Positions 11,727 through 22,742 of a stretch of DNA of 64,000 nucleotides are shown here, one piece after another; positions within the stretch are counted from its first letter, which is position 1, and every line of letters starts with the position of its first letter. The notes under the pieces are model-generated. The model had not been told where the DNA came from and did not search any database. It was given only the letters and a program-made list of their open reading frames with translations. A program made the position numbers and the translations under genes. Origin of the DNA: Pyrenula massariospora (Eukaryota > Ascomycota > Eurotiomycetes > Pyrenulales > Pyrenulaceae); assembly GCA_021030905.1 (NCBI GenBank), contig JAGFMI010000025.1, positions 1 through 64,000 on the forward strand. The letters run 5' to 3'.

Positions 11727-13065
11727 GGCGTGGCAGGAGACAGAACGCCAATGGCGAAGTTTGTGCAGCTTGCAATCTCTTAAAGCCCCTGACTAAAGGA
11801 TATTACAAGTAGTGACTCCGACTGTACCGACAGGACACGATGCAGAAATTGGCCCTTATTCCATGCTATATCATGGCACAATGTGCCATGATAGAGGGAA
11901 GCACGATTAGTGCCACTGATTACAAACTCCTTTTTAATTATCTAGTCGTAATTTCATGACGTTGCTTCCAATTGCACTCCAATTCTCATCAGCTACATTG
12001 GGAGATATTGACGATATCAGGTGCTGGAAAGGTGGAAGGCCAAGATCATCGTTTCGAGATCACTTGTTGGCAGTGAGGGCTTTGTCTTGTCTGATGCTAC
12101 CGCAGGTACTATTGCTGTCGCGGCAGAGGCAGAAACAGGTCCAATCGCAGACCCTGCTGCTGAGCCGATTGTTGACCCGGAAACGACCTCGCACATCACC
12201 AGAGCATCAAGCTTAGATCCGACATTCACTCCAGATACCAAAGCCATCACGAATCCTACCCCTACAGCAACCGAGGGACAAACTCTCGGAGTTCTCTTCA
12301 TTACCACCAGGACGCGCCGACAAGTGCCGACATGAAGACGTCCCATATCTTACTAATGTCCAACCCATTTTCGTGAGCAGTGCAGCACGCTCGCTACTTT
12401 CCCCTAAGTACCGCAAAAACATACGTTCGCCAAATAACATGAGACCAATTTCAGTTGCGGTTGAAGGAGGCAAAGGATGCGAACGCTTCCTACTTTATCG
12501 TGCACTTTGACGTACATGGGAGAACGGATGCCAGTTGAGAGAATACTTAGGTTTTGTGGTTACTCGAGGACATATACTCACTGCTCTTGGCCGAGCTTGT
12601 GTCTTACAAAAGAGCTACTGGCCAGCGAAGGTAATGACTAGCAGCTCATTATCAAAGTTGCTTAAGATCTCTGCACGGCGGGAACCAGATATGTCGTCCT
12701 CGACGTATGGCAGCTCGCTCGGGTAAAGGGGAACCTCTTGCCAAACATGAGCTAGCTACCTTCTAGTCGAAGCTGGCATCGCTGCGTAATTCAAAATATC
12801 CCTCGGTACAATTGGAAAGATGGCATGCCTCAGCATCAGTGCTTTCCACAATACCTTGTAGACGGAAAATCTTCCTTGGGGGCAGCCAGGGTTGCCAGGG
12901 CACAGCTAAGACAGTGACCAGAACGACGCGCGATATTCGCTCTCAAGACACCGGTTAATGATGTGACTGCCTCTGTTGTGTCACCGACTTGCTGACAACA
13001 ACCTTCGAGGATATGACGCTATTACAACTACATGCTGAGAATCACCATCTGATTGTCCCTTTCGG
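11727..13065. other. No recognisable gene
   Basis: About 1.3 kb. A plus-strand frame at 12021-12335 (104 codons, rich in Ala, Thr and Pro) and its antisense are open but compositionally biased and have no known motif. Nothing else supportable was seen. Confidence 0.4.
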
Positions 13066-14640
13066 ATGTCCCACCTAACCCCTAATCCATCTGCTCGCAT
13101 TCTAATCGAGGAAGACTTGGATGCGAGAGACGCAGATATCCTACTTCTAGAAGACCATATTAATACCTACAGTCTCGTCCCGCTTCGCGCTCATGGAGGA
13201 AATTGCACCAGCTTCTTTGCAACAGAGACGGCCGACTGGTGGATCCAAACTGGGGCAATGGAGTACTACCTTTGTCTATCGGTAGGGAAGAAGCCACCCT
13301 CTGAGCAGATTAACAACGCTCTCGAGACGAATCTTACAGGGCATTGTCTCTCTAGATGCCCAGACGAAAACCGACGAGAGATCCATAGTCGTCTGTTGAT
13401 TTTGACTATAGGTGGCGTCGTGATCTCGTTGCTGAACACAAAGTTGAAAAGACGCCTTGGGCCAAATCTCGGAACTTGAATGTCAGGCCCTGGAGCAATG
13501 CAACGACCGAGGCTGCAGATGCCGAGTTCTGATCATCTAACAGCGCTTTCATGGTTTACCCGACCTACTGCCACTGAAGGCCCTGCTGGTGCAAAGTCGA
13601 GTTTCCCACGAACGCATTAGCCCGCTCACCGACTACTTTATTCGCTTCTTACTCGATCACTGAGCAAACATGCTGTTGTTGCGCATGTTCCTACCAATGA
13701 TGGATCTCGATTCGGACAGCTTTGAGGCTCTGCGCCTCTCTCTCCCGGTTGCGCTACGAGACGAGATTGGAAGGTGGCTAAGTCCTGAAGATGGACACTT
13801 TGAGGGCGAACTGTCATGCACTCTGCCTTCCTTTTGTGTGACCATGCAGGTACTTCAGGCAAAACCGCAATAGCTCATTTCTTTGGCCTTAGATTTGCAT
13901 GCTATCAGCAACTTTGTTCTCAAGATATTGAGACCAATGTGTTAAGGGACACATTGCAAAGGCTCATAAACAAATCTGGTGCGTTGCGAGATCCTCTCTG
14001 TTTCAAGGACCCTGAAATTACGCAACTCAGTTGCTGTGGTACGAAAGTGGAGTCACTTTGAGATGCAGAGCAGCAATTTCTTCGCTCTATGACGGCTAAC
14101 AATCTTATGGAGATATCGCTTGAAAGGAATTCCATAGGTATGCAACTCTACCAAATGCACCCAATACTACCTTGCAGTATAGAGCCTGAGAAATCATTAG
14201 CGACGACTATGATGACTTCATGGAGCTCCTCGAAGTGTTGCTCCTCAAAAGCTACAAATAGCGACTGGTGCTTGTACCGGCTGACATCGAGAACATTACG
14301 AATACCCTCTCTATCGTGACGCGGATGGTTGTCGCAGCTCGAGCTTTTCAGAACAATAAGCTCTCTGCTTAAACAGCCCACGCTACTCAAATGTACCCAC
14401 CGAATGCAGAAATTTCGGCTTGTGCCAACACCGTCCCTTTCGTCCAGGAGCGTTGCGCCAAACCCGAAATTGTTGGATCACCAGATGTTATCTCGTCATT
14501 CCCAGATTTAAATGTCCTGAAACAGCTCGCTCTTGTTCTTCTCACGATTGGGGAGCAACCTTTAACCCACGACTTTACGAGACAGAGCGGCCGCCAGCAC
14601 TGGCTGCCATCGAAACGCTAACACAATTGTGTTAAAAACG
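13066..14640 (+). pseudogene. Decayed gene with P-loop-like motif
   Basis: A run of plus-strand coding-like pieces in changing frames. 13066-13479 is open for 137 codons with a natural residue mix (LRAHGGNCTSFFATETADWW). Around 13816-14061 a second piece contains AGTSGKTAIAHFF, which resembles a Walker A loop, followed by DIETNVLRDTLQRL. A third around 14190-14370 reads DDYDDFMELLEVLLLKSYK, then a helix-rich stretch, and 14391-14621 is open again. The pieces run in one direction and look like exons or remnants of one large ATPase-type protein broken by several stops and frame changes. I do not recognise the family, and some frame changes could be unmarked introns. Confidence 0.35.
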
Positions 14641-15494
14641 TCTCGCCTTCTCAGATCTTACGCGGTTTCTGGTACACTGGGGAGAGTAACTAGCATGAAA
14701 CCAACCAAAGACCCGGCAGACACGGGATATTCATGTGGTCCAGCCAGTCTTAGTCTATCACTCTCCTCCGAATCGCTCAGAGCTAGACCTCTACTTACCC
14801 CGTACTACAGTATCTTTAAATAAGGTCGTTGCAGGCAGCATTCGGGAAGGTCTACAAAAGTTTGCCACTCTACAGAGCCACTTTCTATGGCTACCACAGA
14901 TGCTCCAAGCGTGCATGCCAGGTTCTGACCCGAGGTAGATGTCTTTAGAGTCTCGCATGTGAGGGATTCAGAAGTCGCTATCGCGCTCGATCACAGTCAA
15001 CAACAAGGGCCGGACTGAAATTGCAATTGTGAATATCAGTATGGTCAATGAGACCGGTCAACAGTGAATACTATACATTGTAGATGTTATTCGTAGACTT
15101 AACACCAACCCGTTTACACAGGAATTGGAATAAGCAATCTGCAGTGGAGACAGGGAAGCTGAGATCAGGATTCGAGATACGTTATTCCACCAAGCCTACA
15201 ATCTAGAGACTTCCCCGCCGCCGTAATGCATCGTGAGATGCTTCTGCGGATCGAAGGTAACACCTTCAATGGTATCATGACGAACTCAACGATAGCAATG
15301 GTCGCGTAGGGATGCACACTACTTGCCCGGTCTCTATGGACAATATGGACGGTTATCTTGACGATTCAATGGCATTCCAGCAACACTTTGGCGTTGCTGC
15401 GGTCTTTCCAGCTCGAAAGGAGATACTACCTTTCCAATATTTGTTTCAACCGCGGCAAAGACCTCTTCGAGCGCTTACAAGGAAGGTAAATTGA
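14641..15494 (+). other. Continuation of decayed coding region
   Basis: Short plus-strand frames (14735-14938 and 15312-15494) with protein-like composition, but no motif, start or splice pattern that I can join with confidence. They probably belong to the same decayed locus as the flanking pieces. Confidence 0.25.
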
Positions 15495-15878
15495 TCTATA
15501 CAAGATAGCCTTGAGCCTGGATACTCTATAGAGGACTTCATCTTACCTATAGAGCGCATTGTCTTCCATGACGGCCGTAGCCAAGCTGGTACAGGGCCAC
15601 CCAGCGATGGACGGTACTTTTCGTGGTGGGAATCCCCCGACACACTTGCTAGTCTACAAACAGAGAAGAAGGCTGAAGGAGAGCATTTTGTAGCAATACC
15701 TTTAGATACAGCAATAGAAGGCGTAAACAAGGATTTAGAGTGGAAAAGGTATGATCTCGAAAGTTTCATGGGGCTCGTCAAAACCTGGTGTCTGGGAAAC
15801 CTGGGTCTCTCCCAAAGCTTCCGAACGTCAACATCAAACAGCGAATATTTCTTACGGCGGTGCGACACGTCCTCCTAG
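15495..15878 (+). pseudogene. Unrecognised coding fragment lacking a start codon
   Basis: A plus-strand frame is open for 127 codons between stops and contains no ATG in its first two thirds. It has a convincing protein composition: EPGYSIEDFILPIERIVFHD at the start, then YFSWWESPDTLASLQTEKK, an acidic middle, and WKRYDLESFMGLVKTWCLG before the end. It could be an internal or last exon of the decayed locus just upstream. No family recognised. It overlaps a minus-strand frame (15446-15868) whose composition is less natural. Confidence 0.35.
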
Positions 15879-16384
15879 GTGTCGAACTAGCCTATCGCAG
15901 CGGTTAGTGGCAAAGATTAGGTCCGCATCCTGTGTTTAAAAAACGTTTTGTTAATCAGGGGACACAGCGTACTGGCAGGTCTTGAACACTAGATTTGAGC
16001 TGGTAAGAAAGCGCCAGCTTCCGACATTTCAAAAGCCTAGCCGGAGAGGGGAAACGACAAGATGAAAGTGATGATCACGCGAGCTGATGAAGCAGCATAG
16101 AAATACTTGTGCCTCATGAAGTATTAAGAATGTAGCCATGCAGCTTGATCCTCTGATCCCAACCCGTAATTTGTAGAGTGCATATAGTTTTCTCTTAACC
16201 AATTGTATACATTATCTCTCTTCGTTTACTTCATCTTCTTTATAGGTCCAAAATTAGGGGTCAAAACTCCTCTTTGCGCTTGTTCTTCGGCAAGATTATA
16301 TCCATAGTCTGCTAGTCTAGCTAGAAGACATAAGAACCTTTCTATCTTCAGAGATTTCACGAATGATTTGTGTGTCGACGAAAC
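15879..16384. other. No recognisable gene
   Basis: About 500 bp, AT-rich, with only very short frames. Nothing supportable. Confidence 0.4.
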
Positions 16385-17616
16385 TTACGCATGACTTCCC
16401 GTGCCTGAAATGGCGGCTCTCTTCCCAAGAGCCATGGTACGTGTCCATCCTTGACGCTTAGTAACGCCATACTTGCGTGCTATTTTATCTTCGTCTACGT
16501 GTGAAAAGAGTCAGCAAAATGTAATGTCTACTCCGGGAGAATCAAGAGGCCTACTGTTCCATGGAGGGAACCTGAAAGACTGCAAGATGCCAGTCAGCTT
16601 TTATATACGGTGTTGCAAAATTTCGCTCAGTCGAAGGAGTAATGAATAGACACAGAGGAGCTAGACTGACCTCATTTAGAAGGACCACAGCGGTCATGCT
16701 TTCAAAGGCGTCAAGCACAGAGCGACCATTCCCTCGCGTTACCTCTAAAGCGGTGAATAGCAGCATTTGTGTTGAGGTTGCGAAAGGTATGAACTTCCCC
16801 GTTCAGGAGTCTATCGCAAACCTATAGTGAATACATAGGTCAATTGTTTTGACTACAATAAATGAAGCTTCTACAAACAGTCGCTGTTGCCCTTATTGCT
16901 TGTACGTTGGGTAAATCAGTATCTCCGTCGGGATGCCGTTTCAAAGTATATGTAAATGCCAGGGGATCGTCAGAAGCTTCGCAACCTTTGGTAGGACCCA
17001 TGATGATCTGCAAATCGATACTGGTGTGAGTTTGAATGAGAAAAGGTAAAAGATTTGTGTCCACTTACACCATTTAGGGTGTCTTCCCATTCCTGATATC
17101 GATAACCGCCCTGTGAACTTCGGCGCGTCCGATAAAGTTGCGGCAGATAATTTGCGTTCCGTTGCTCTGGAGGTGGATCTCTACGGAGAGTCCAGCGTGA
17201 TCCTCCGGTAGTATATTGTGGGTCATTGTCGCAATAATAACAGTAGTTCGAATCACCGTGGTTTTGCGTCTCGGCCATAGCCACAAAAGCCCACAAGGTA
17301 TCTTGAGATGCGTATTAGATCAATGTCACAAGAAATCGAGATTCTTACCTAGAACACTCCGAACACAAATCTGATCACCGGGATTTTCACTATGTTTATC
17401 TATCTTAAAGATCGTGCGAATTATGCGCGTCATATAAGTATCTGCAGGGCTTTGTAATTCCGCGTATGCTGAGAATGCCATGTTCTGAGCCTCAGATAGT
17501 GCAGCGATTAGTCTGTCGTCCGGAAATCTTCGGCAAGACTTATCGATATAGTATCGTTGTTGCCCAAAGACTCGGTAGATGAAGGGAGCCGTGAGAAAGG
17601 CTATGAGGACATTCAT
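16385..17616 (-). CDS. Putative secreted metallopeptidase-like protein, model incomplete
   Basis: The first exon starts at 17616 with a plausible signal peptide (MNVLIAFLTAPFIYRVFG) followed by QQRYYIDKSCRRFPDDRLIA and a helix, LSEAQNMAFSAYAELQ. This resembles the N-terminal part of fungal secreted lysine-specific metallo-endopeptidase-like proteins. A GTAAGA donor at 17351 joins to TLWAFVAMAETQN, then cysteine-bearing YCYYCDNDPQYTTG. Later pieces, GCEASDDPLAFTYTLKRHP (around 16960) and a last open stretch ending at the TAA at 16385, look like further exons. I could not connect them cleanly, and no HExxH zinc motif was found; the position where it would be expected reads VVLLNEV. It may be a divergent, inactive or decaying family member. 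Family assignment is tentative. Confidence 0.35.
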
Positions 17617-18556
17617 CGCAGAGTCTTTGTAATTCACAGCAAAAAGCCCTTCGGATTCTGGAGGCCGCCAAGTCAATAAGAACATTTGATGTGTCATCTG
17701 GTTGTCTAAGAGCATTGCCAACGTACGTCGAAACTACATTACCACGATCATGACGCCTTCGCCTCACAAGTCTCCCAAGCACTGTTCAAGTGAAGAATCC
17801 AACCCAACCGGAATAGGGAAAGGATTCATGTTTCGAGAGGTCAGAATACATCTATTACATGTATGAGCCTTGTCAGAATAAGCAAGCAAGGCAAGATGTA
17901 GGAGGCGGTGCAAAAGTGGACTTCAACGGCACAGCCTGACCTGCGGACAGCGGCCGGAAGTACACTTTTTATTGGGCGAATCAAAGCTCCGAATTTCCAT
18001 ATCAGCTTGCTTCACTACAGCGACCATCGGTATGAGGTAGACATATACTCCGAAAAGCGGTCCAGTTTTGCTCGAAACGAATGCTTAGCGAGATGGATAT
18101 CGGAGTTCAAGAGGCGGAAGAGGAATGCAGCAAGATCCACACAGAAGCAACGAACACAATTCAGTATTTCAGATCATTAAATAATTTCAACGAATCGGGT
18201 GCTTTATCAATACCTTCCGATCTTAGAGACAATCAACTCGTCAGCTGCTAGGCTTTCGGGGTCAGTAAAGGCACTTTAGAGAAATACTCATGTCTCTAAT
18301 ATCCAGGTTGCCGTGATTGATAAGACTCGCCCACGAAGTTGATGCCGGCGCTGACCCGGGCTCTGAACAGAAACATCCATTCAGCGATTGTTGCGAATAG
18401 ACCGTGATGGATCAGCCGAAGTTCTGCGGGGAAACGGACCCTGAGATCATCATTAGACAGATCAGACACTTTCCGTAGACAAGGGCTGTGCATAACATTC
18501 TACGAATATCAGATGGAAGCAATTCACATATAGGATACTGTATTGAAATAGGAGCT
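17617..18556. other. Divergent promoter region and uncertain open frame
   Basis: Gap between the divergent peptidase-like and SnoaL-like genes. A plus-strand frame at 17908-18180 (90 codons, Arg/Lys-rich C-terminus) has no recognised motif and is probably chance. No repeat seen. Confidence 0.35.
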
Positions 18557-19402
18557 ATGCCAGACCTGCACTCTCTTCCAGAGGGATCCCGTCCCAAGCA
18601 CTGTCTTCGCAACAATGGTCCCGATAATTTAGCACTCGAACGATTCAAGCTCCGTGAGCTTGCTGAGGGCTGGCCATGCTATAGGTTCGTATCGCCAATT
18701 CTTCTTTCACCATCGGTTCTCCTTCTATACGGATTATCAGCTTTACGTGTTAGGCTACTGTGCGCTTGAAGAGTCGGATTACAATATTGGAGTCCTATCG
18801 CTCCTGCTGACTTGTTGTGAAGAGACTCTTGCGAATGGGAGAATTTTGCTTCCCTATTCCATCCGAATGCCTACGTCTATACTACCTGGACAGGCCGCAT
18901 TCATCATCTAGATTTTATCGCAAAGTCGCAGGCAGGCATGGACGCCGGCGCCTTTATTATGCACCGTTGTCATGGTTCAACCACGGATATTGACCCTACG
19001 GGCACACGAGCCGTTACCAAACTCAAGGCCACAATCACACAAAGGTTCACGATATCAAAGTCTGTCGTTGATGCCGAAGCCGATTGTCGCTTTTGCTTCT
19101 TTTTTGCAAAGGACGCTGTCTCTGGGGATTGGAAGGCGCATTTTGTGCGGCATTGGTATGAGAAGGATAAGCTTATTCCTTGCGACCCGTCGCGGGTGCC
19201 GGTGCTTGATGAAGAGCGCCTACAGAAATACCCTGAGGGATATCGGTATCTAAGCTATTGTCAAGAGGTAACGCAGGAATGTGAAGTCAAGTTGGACATG
19301 CCGGGTCATCCAAGGGAAGGAAATAGTGTTAACAAAAAAATGCACGATAAGCTCCTTTGGCAATGTAAGCAGTGGCTAGATGGAGAGGATGTCGAGGTCT
19401 AA
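18557..19402 (+). CDS. SnoaL-like domain protein
   Basis: Small alpha+beta-barrel protein of the SnoaL/NTF2-like superfamily. Members include polyketide cyclases, dehydratases and ligand-binding proteins; the reaction here is unknown. Two exons fit: 18557-18684 and 18823-19402, for 235 aa. The join reads [10 protein letters not shown], then [20 protein letters not shown], restoring the conserved helix and catalytic-pocket aspartate/tyrosine region. It continues with [19 protein letters not shown] and [11 protein letters not shown]. Without the splice the reading frame is lost. The intron is 138 bp, long for this window, with donor GTTCGT and acceptor TGAAG. The start [10 protein letters not shown] was chosen as the first ATG giving the usual short leader before the first helix; an in-frame ATG at 18488 is possible. 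No signal peptide. Confidence 0.85.
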
Positions 19403-20894
19403 TTAGATGCCCACATTTCTGGGAGAAGCGCGAGTGGGAGGCCGCAAACACAGCTCCATGGGAAAAGAATGAAAACAGTAAGAAGTCAATCCGACCGTTC
19501 GATGCCGAGCTAGAGAACACTAAAATTTTGAAAGATGTCCTGATTGAAAAGGCCCAGCTGCAGCGGCAATTCCGGATAACGTAAAGCTTGGGATAATATT
19601 GATTTAAACTGCAAGTACAAAATCGACACTTGATTAGGCAGCCTGGCGGCTAGACGAGGTAAACTCAAATCAATGCGCTACAGCCCTAAAAAGGCCATTT
19701 CACTTCAACTCAAGTTGAACAAGCGACCAGAATAGGTGTGCAGCCCGAAAATCCTCGCCACGGTGTTAAGGAGAAGGGAAACGTCAAAATCATAGTCATC
19801 ATTACAAAGAATTAAGCCGTGCACCCATATGACATCTTGGCCGGGCGACTGAGTGTAAACTTTCAAGGGCGGGCTGCAGATGATGCGCGGCGGGGATGCT
19901 GCTTTGGCAGAAGGTCCGTGATCGTACCAAGGGTGTCTGGAAAGGGTCGGGAGTGAAGATCCGACCATACTTAGATCAGACAAGTTCGTGCCATACAACA
20001 AGGGCAAGATAGGTTGGCGTTCTGCTGCGACAATTGGTGCATGGTTTTCGTCTGATCAATTCGTCGGCAAGGCTTCGTGCCGCAGCAAGTCCTTGACCGG
20101 ATTGGGCAACTAACCGCGAAGACCTTGACCCGAATACATCGGCGCGGAACTTCTGTTACACAAAAGACCATGAGTACGACGATCGATCGATCACCTGCAC
20201 TCTCAATCTTATCTACAGAATCCTCACAATCTTCCTCTAGGCGCATGAACTGGGACCACGACCTTGCCTAAAAACAATATCGAACAGGGGCGAAAATCAA
20301 AGTCGTATCCACAATGATGTATCATTTGTCTGGGGGCTGTTTTCTGTCCCGCTCCATAGAAATTCCTGTTCTCCAGCTTTGACTTATATATGATGTCGCA
20401 AAGTAGTCGAAGGAGAGTCTCGGACACCCTTCGTCTTCATGAAAAGCTCCTTTGTGAATCAAAGTCAGAGAGAAAATGTAGCATCTCCAGACTCAGTGGT
20501 GATGGAAGCAAATTATCTGTTCTAAATCCACGGCTTCGGTGCGCCGTCCAGCCAGGGTTCGTCAGCCCGCCGTATCTAGCCTGGGGTCCGTCGATCTCCA
20601 TCGCCAGATTTTTCCAACTGGGCAAGCATTTTGGTAAGTTCTAGACAGTCAAAGACCATAGTGGAGTAAGCTTCCCCTCAAACTCGATGGCCCCTGATTC
20701 CGCACGTGGAACGTGCTACATATAACCTGTCAATAGAAACTTTAATCACAGTGGCGTTCTCAGATCAACATGGTAGGTCACGGCCCTCGAGCCGTTTCTT
20801 CACCGGTGCTCAAACGTTCCGGCCTATGTTTCTTCATATAAGCAGCTTGATGGGAGTTTGGACGGCAATGTTGCTTTTGTCATGAACCCATAGT
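19403..20894. other. No recognisable gene
   Basis: About 1.5 kb. Immediately after the SnoaL-like stop, a plus-strand frame to 19584 encodes a charged, helix-prone stretch (FDAELENTKILKDVLIEKAQ) without a start of its own; it may be a remnant. Minus-strand frames at 19705-20427 show no motif. Confidence 0.4.
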
Positions 20895-22329
20895 ATGGCT
20901 CAATACCCGCACAACATATCTCCCAGTGGTTTTCTGGCTCTGACGTGGGCAGGCTTTGGTTTGGCTACACTGTTCGTTGCTGGAAGAGCATGGATTCGTT
21001 TCCGCATAGTTGATCGATTCGGATGGCCAGACTTCTGGATATTTTTCGCATTCTTCACACTCCTCATCAGCGCTATGGTCCAGACCGTCGTTACTCCGCT
21101 ATTGTATGACATTGTCGCTACGAATCCCAACCCGGCCACAGGACCTGCCCACGCGAGAACTAAAAAGCGTCTGGAGTTCTCCAAATATTTCATCACCCTC
21201 ACAGCATTATTCCTCATCACACTTTGGGCAGTAAAGGCGGCTTTCCTGGCGCTCTTCAATCCTCTATTCGATGGAATGAAAACTATGAAAAGATGGTGGA
21301 AGGGCGTTTCCATCCTTACAGGACTTTTATTCATCAGCTGTCTTCTCCCGCCGCTTGTCATCAGTGCTTTATCTAAGCATGGTACTATAGAAAACCGAAG
21401 GCTAGCCGCCAAGCAAGAGAGTGAGATTTAGACAAGATTCCGATCAGAATATCTGCTGACAAGACCAGCCGCCATAATACTGTACGCCGCAGTAGCCGAC
21501 ATTGTGTCAGATGTGATCAGTAAGCGGCCCTCAGATTTGGCACCCTTAGCTGGCCATCATTCCCGTCGACTCTCCCGATCTCAGGATATTTCCTTCTGCC
21601 ACTGCAAATACCCTAATCTTTTCACATAAATTTCCTACCACATGTGAAAAACACCATGGATCTGTTCTATTTCGTTTGCGGATGGGTTGAGTATACTTTA
21701 CCTGCATACACAGTTGTTCAGCAATACTTGAGAGCTGATAGCCCATCTCTACAGTTGCTCTCCTACCAATCCGGCTTATCTGGCGCGTACGACTGTCCAA
21801 AGCTCAGAAATGGGGCCTCTCGGCTGTCTTCGGCGTTTCCGCCATTACTGTTATCACGGCCATCATTCGTGCGACCCAGGTTGGTGACGCGGACCATTCC
21901 GATCTGGTATGGCTTTTCATCTGGGGCGTTATCGAAAGCTCTATTGGTCAGTTCCATCTCGGAAAATCTCAACGTCTCTAACACCATACAGCTGTGATTG
22001 TCGGTTGCCTCCCTAGCTTCAAAGCCCTCGTTCAGCCTGCACCACGCTCACATACTTACTACGTTTTTACTTCAAACGTGCGTGCCTCGTCCGTACCTCC
22101 AGACCCCTCGATGCATCCGCTCGAGCATAGCCGCACTTGGCACGATGGTAGCCGCAGCCGTTCTGGACATGTGCCTACTTTTTCGCCAGACCCCAAAAAT
22201 GGAACCACAACACATATTTATCGCAGCGAGAGTAGAGAGGAGATATTGAGCGCGGGGACTAGGAATCATCTTGCCGAAGAGGGAGAAATCAGAGTTCACA
22301 CAGACTTCAGCGTGGATGAACATGGTTGA
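20895..22329 (+). CDS. Rhodopsin-domain integral membrane protein
   Basis: Multi-pass plasma-membrane protein of the large fungal rhodopsin-domain family (related to PTH11-type receptors); ligand unknown. Hydrophobic segments include GFLALTWAGFGLATLFVAG, FWIFFAFFTLLISAMVQTVV, YFITLTALFLITLWAVKAAF, VSILTGLLFISCLLPPLVIS, AIILYAAVADIVSDVIIALL, WGLSAVFGVSAITVITAII and VWLFIWGVIESSI, followed by a soluble tail. Four exons fit in frame: 20895-21381, 21448-21519, 21755-21946 and 21992-22329, for 362 aa. Introns are 66, 235 and 45 bp. The second join restores the family motif (DIVSDVIIALLPIRLIWRVR). The first intron removes an in-frame TAG at 21429; if it is not spliced the gene would be truncated. 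The 235-bp intron is unusually long here. Confidence 0.85.
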
Positions 22330-22742
22330 TTGGAGAAACAAGTGAAAACTTTGGCGTTGCCTCTTTTAGGCATTTTACTCAGTAAAACTTTGCTGTTGCA
22401 TTTTCCGGTACAGCGAACATGTTTTTGCTTTCAACATAGCGTTGTTGGCGCTGGAGGAGTCCTGGCTCGATCAACTCTCAAGAGAAACAATCCGTCTAAA
22501 AGAACATGCGATAGCCCGTTAAATTATCATGTCATTGACGGCGCTCATTCTACCTTTCTAGTCCGGGTCGAGGGCGATGGAGGCATTTACGTCCAAAAAA
22601 TGCCGTAGCTTCTTCGTAAGCGGGTTTGCTCACCCATTTCGGGCACTGGATGTCAGAATTCGTGATGGATCAAATATACGCCGGGCGGGCGCCAGGACTG
22701 ACAATTTGGTGTACTATAGCTTCTGCTATTCTGCCTCGCCTA
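22330..22742. other. Convergent intergenic gap
   Basis: About 400 bp between the ends of two convergent genes. No gene or repeat seen. It marks the boundary between accessory and conserved gene content. Confidence 0.5.
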
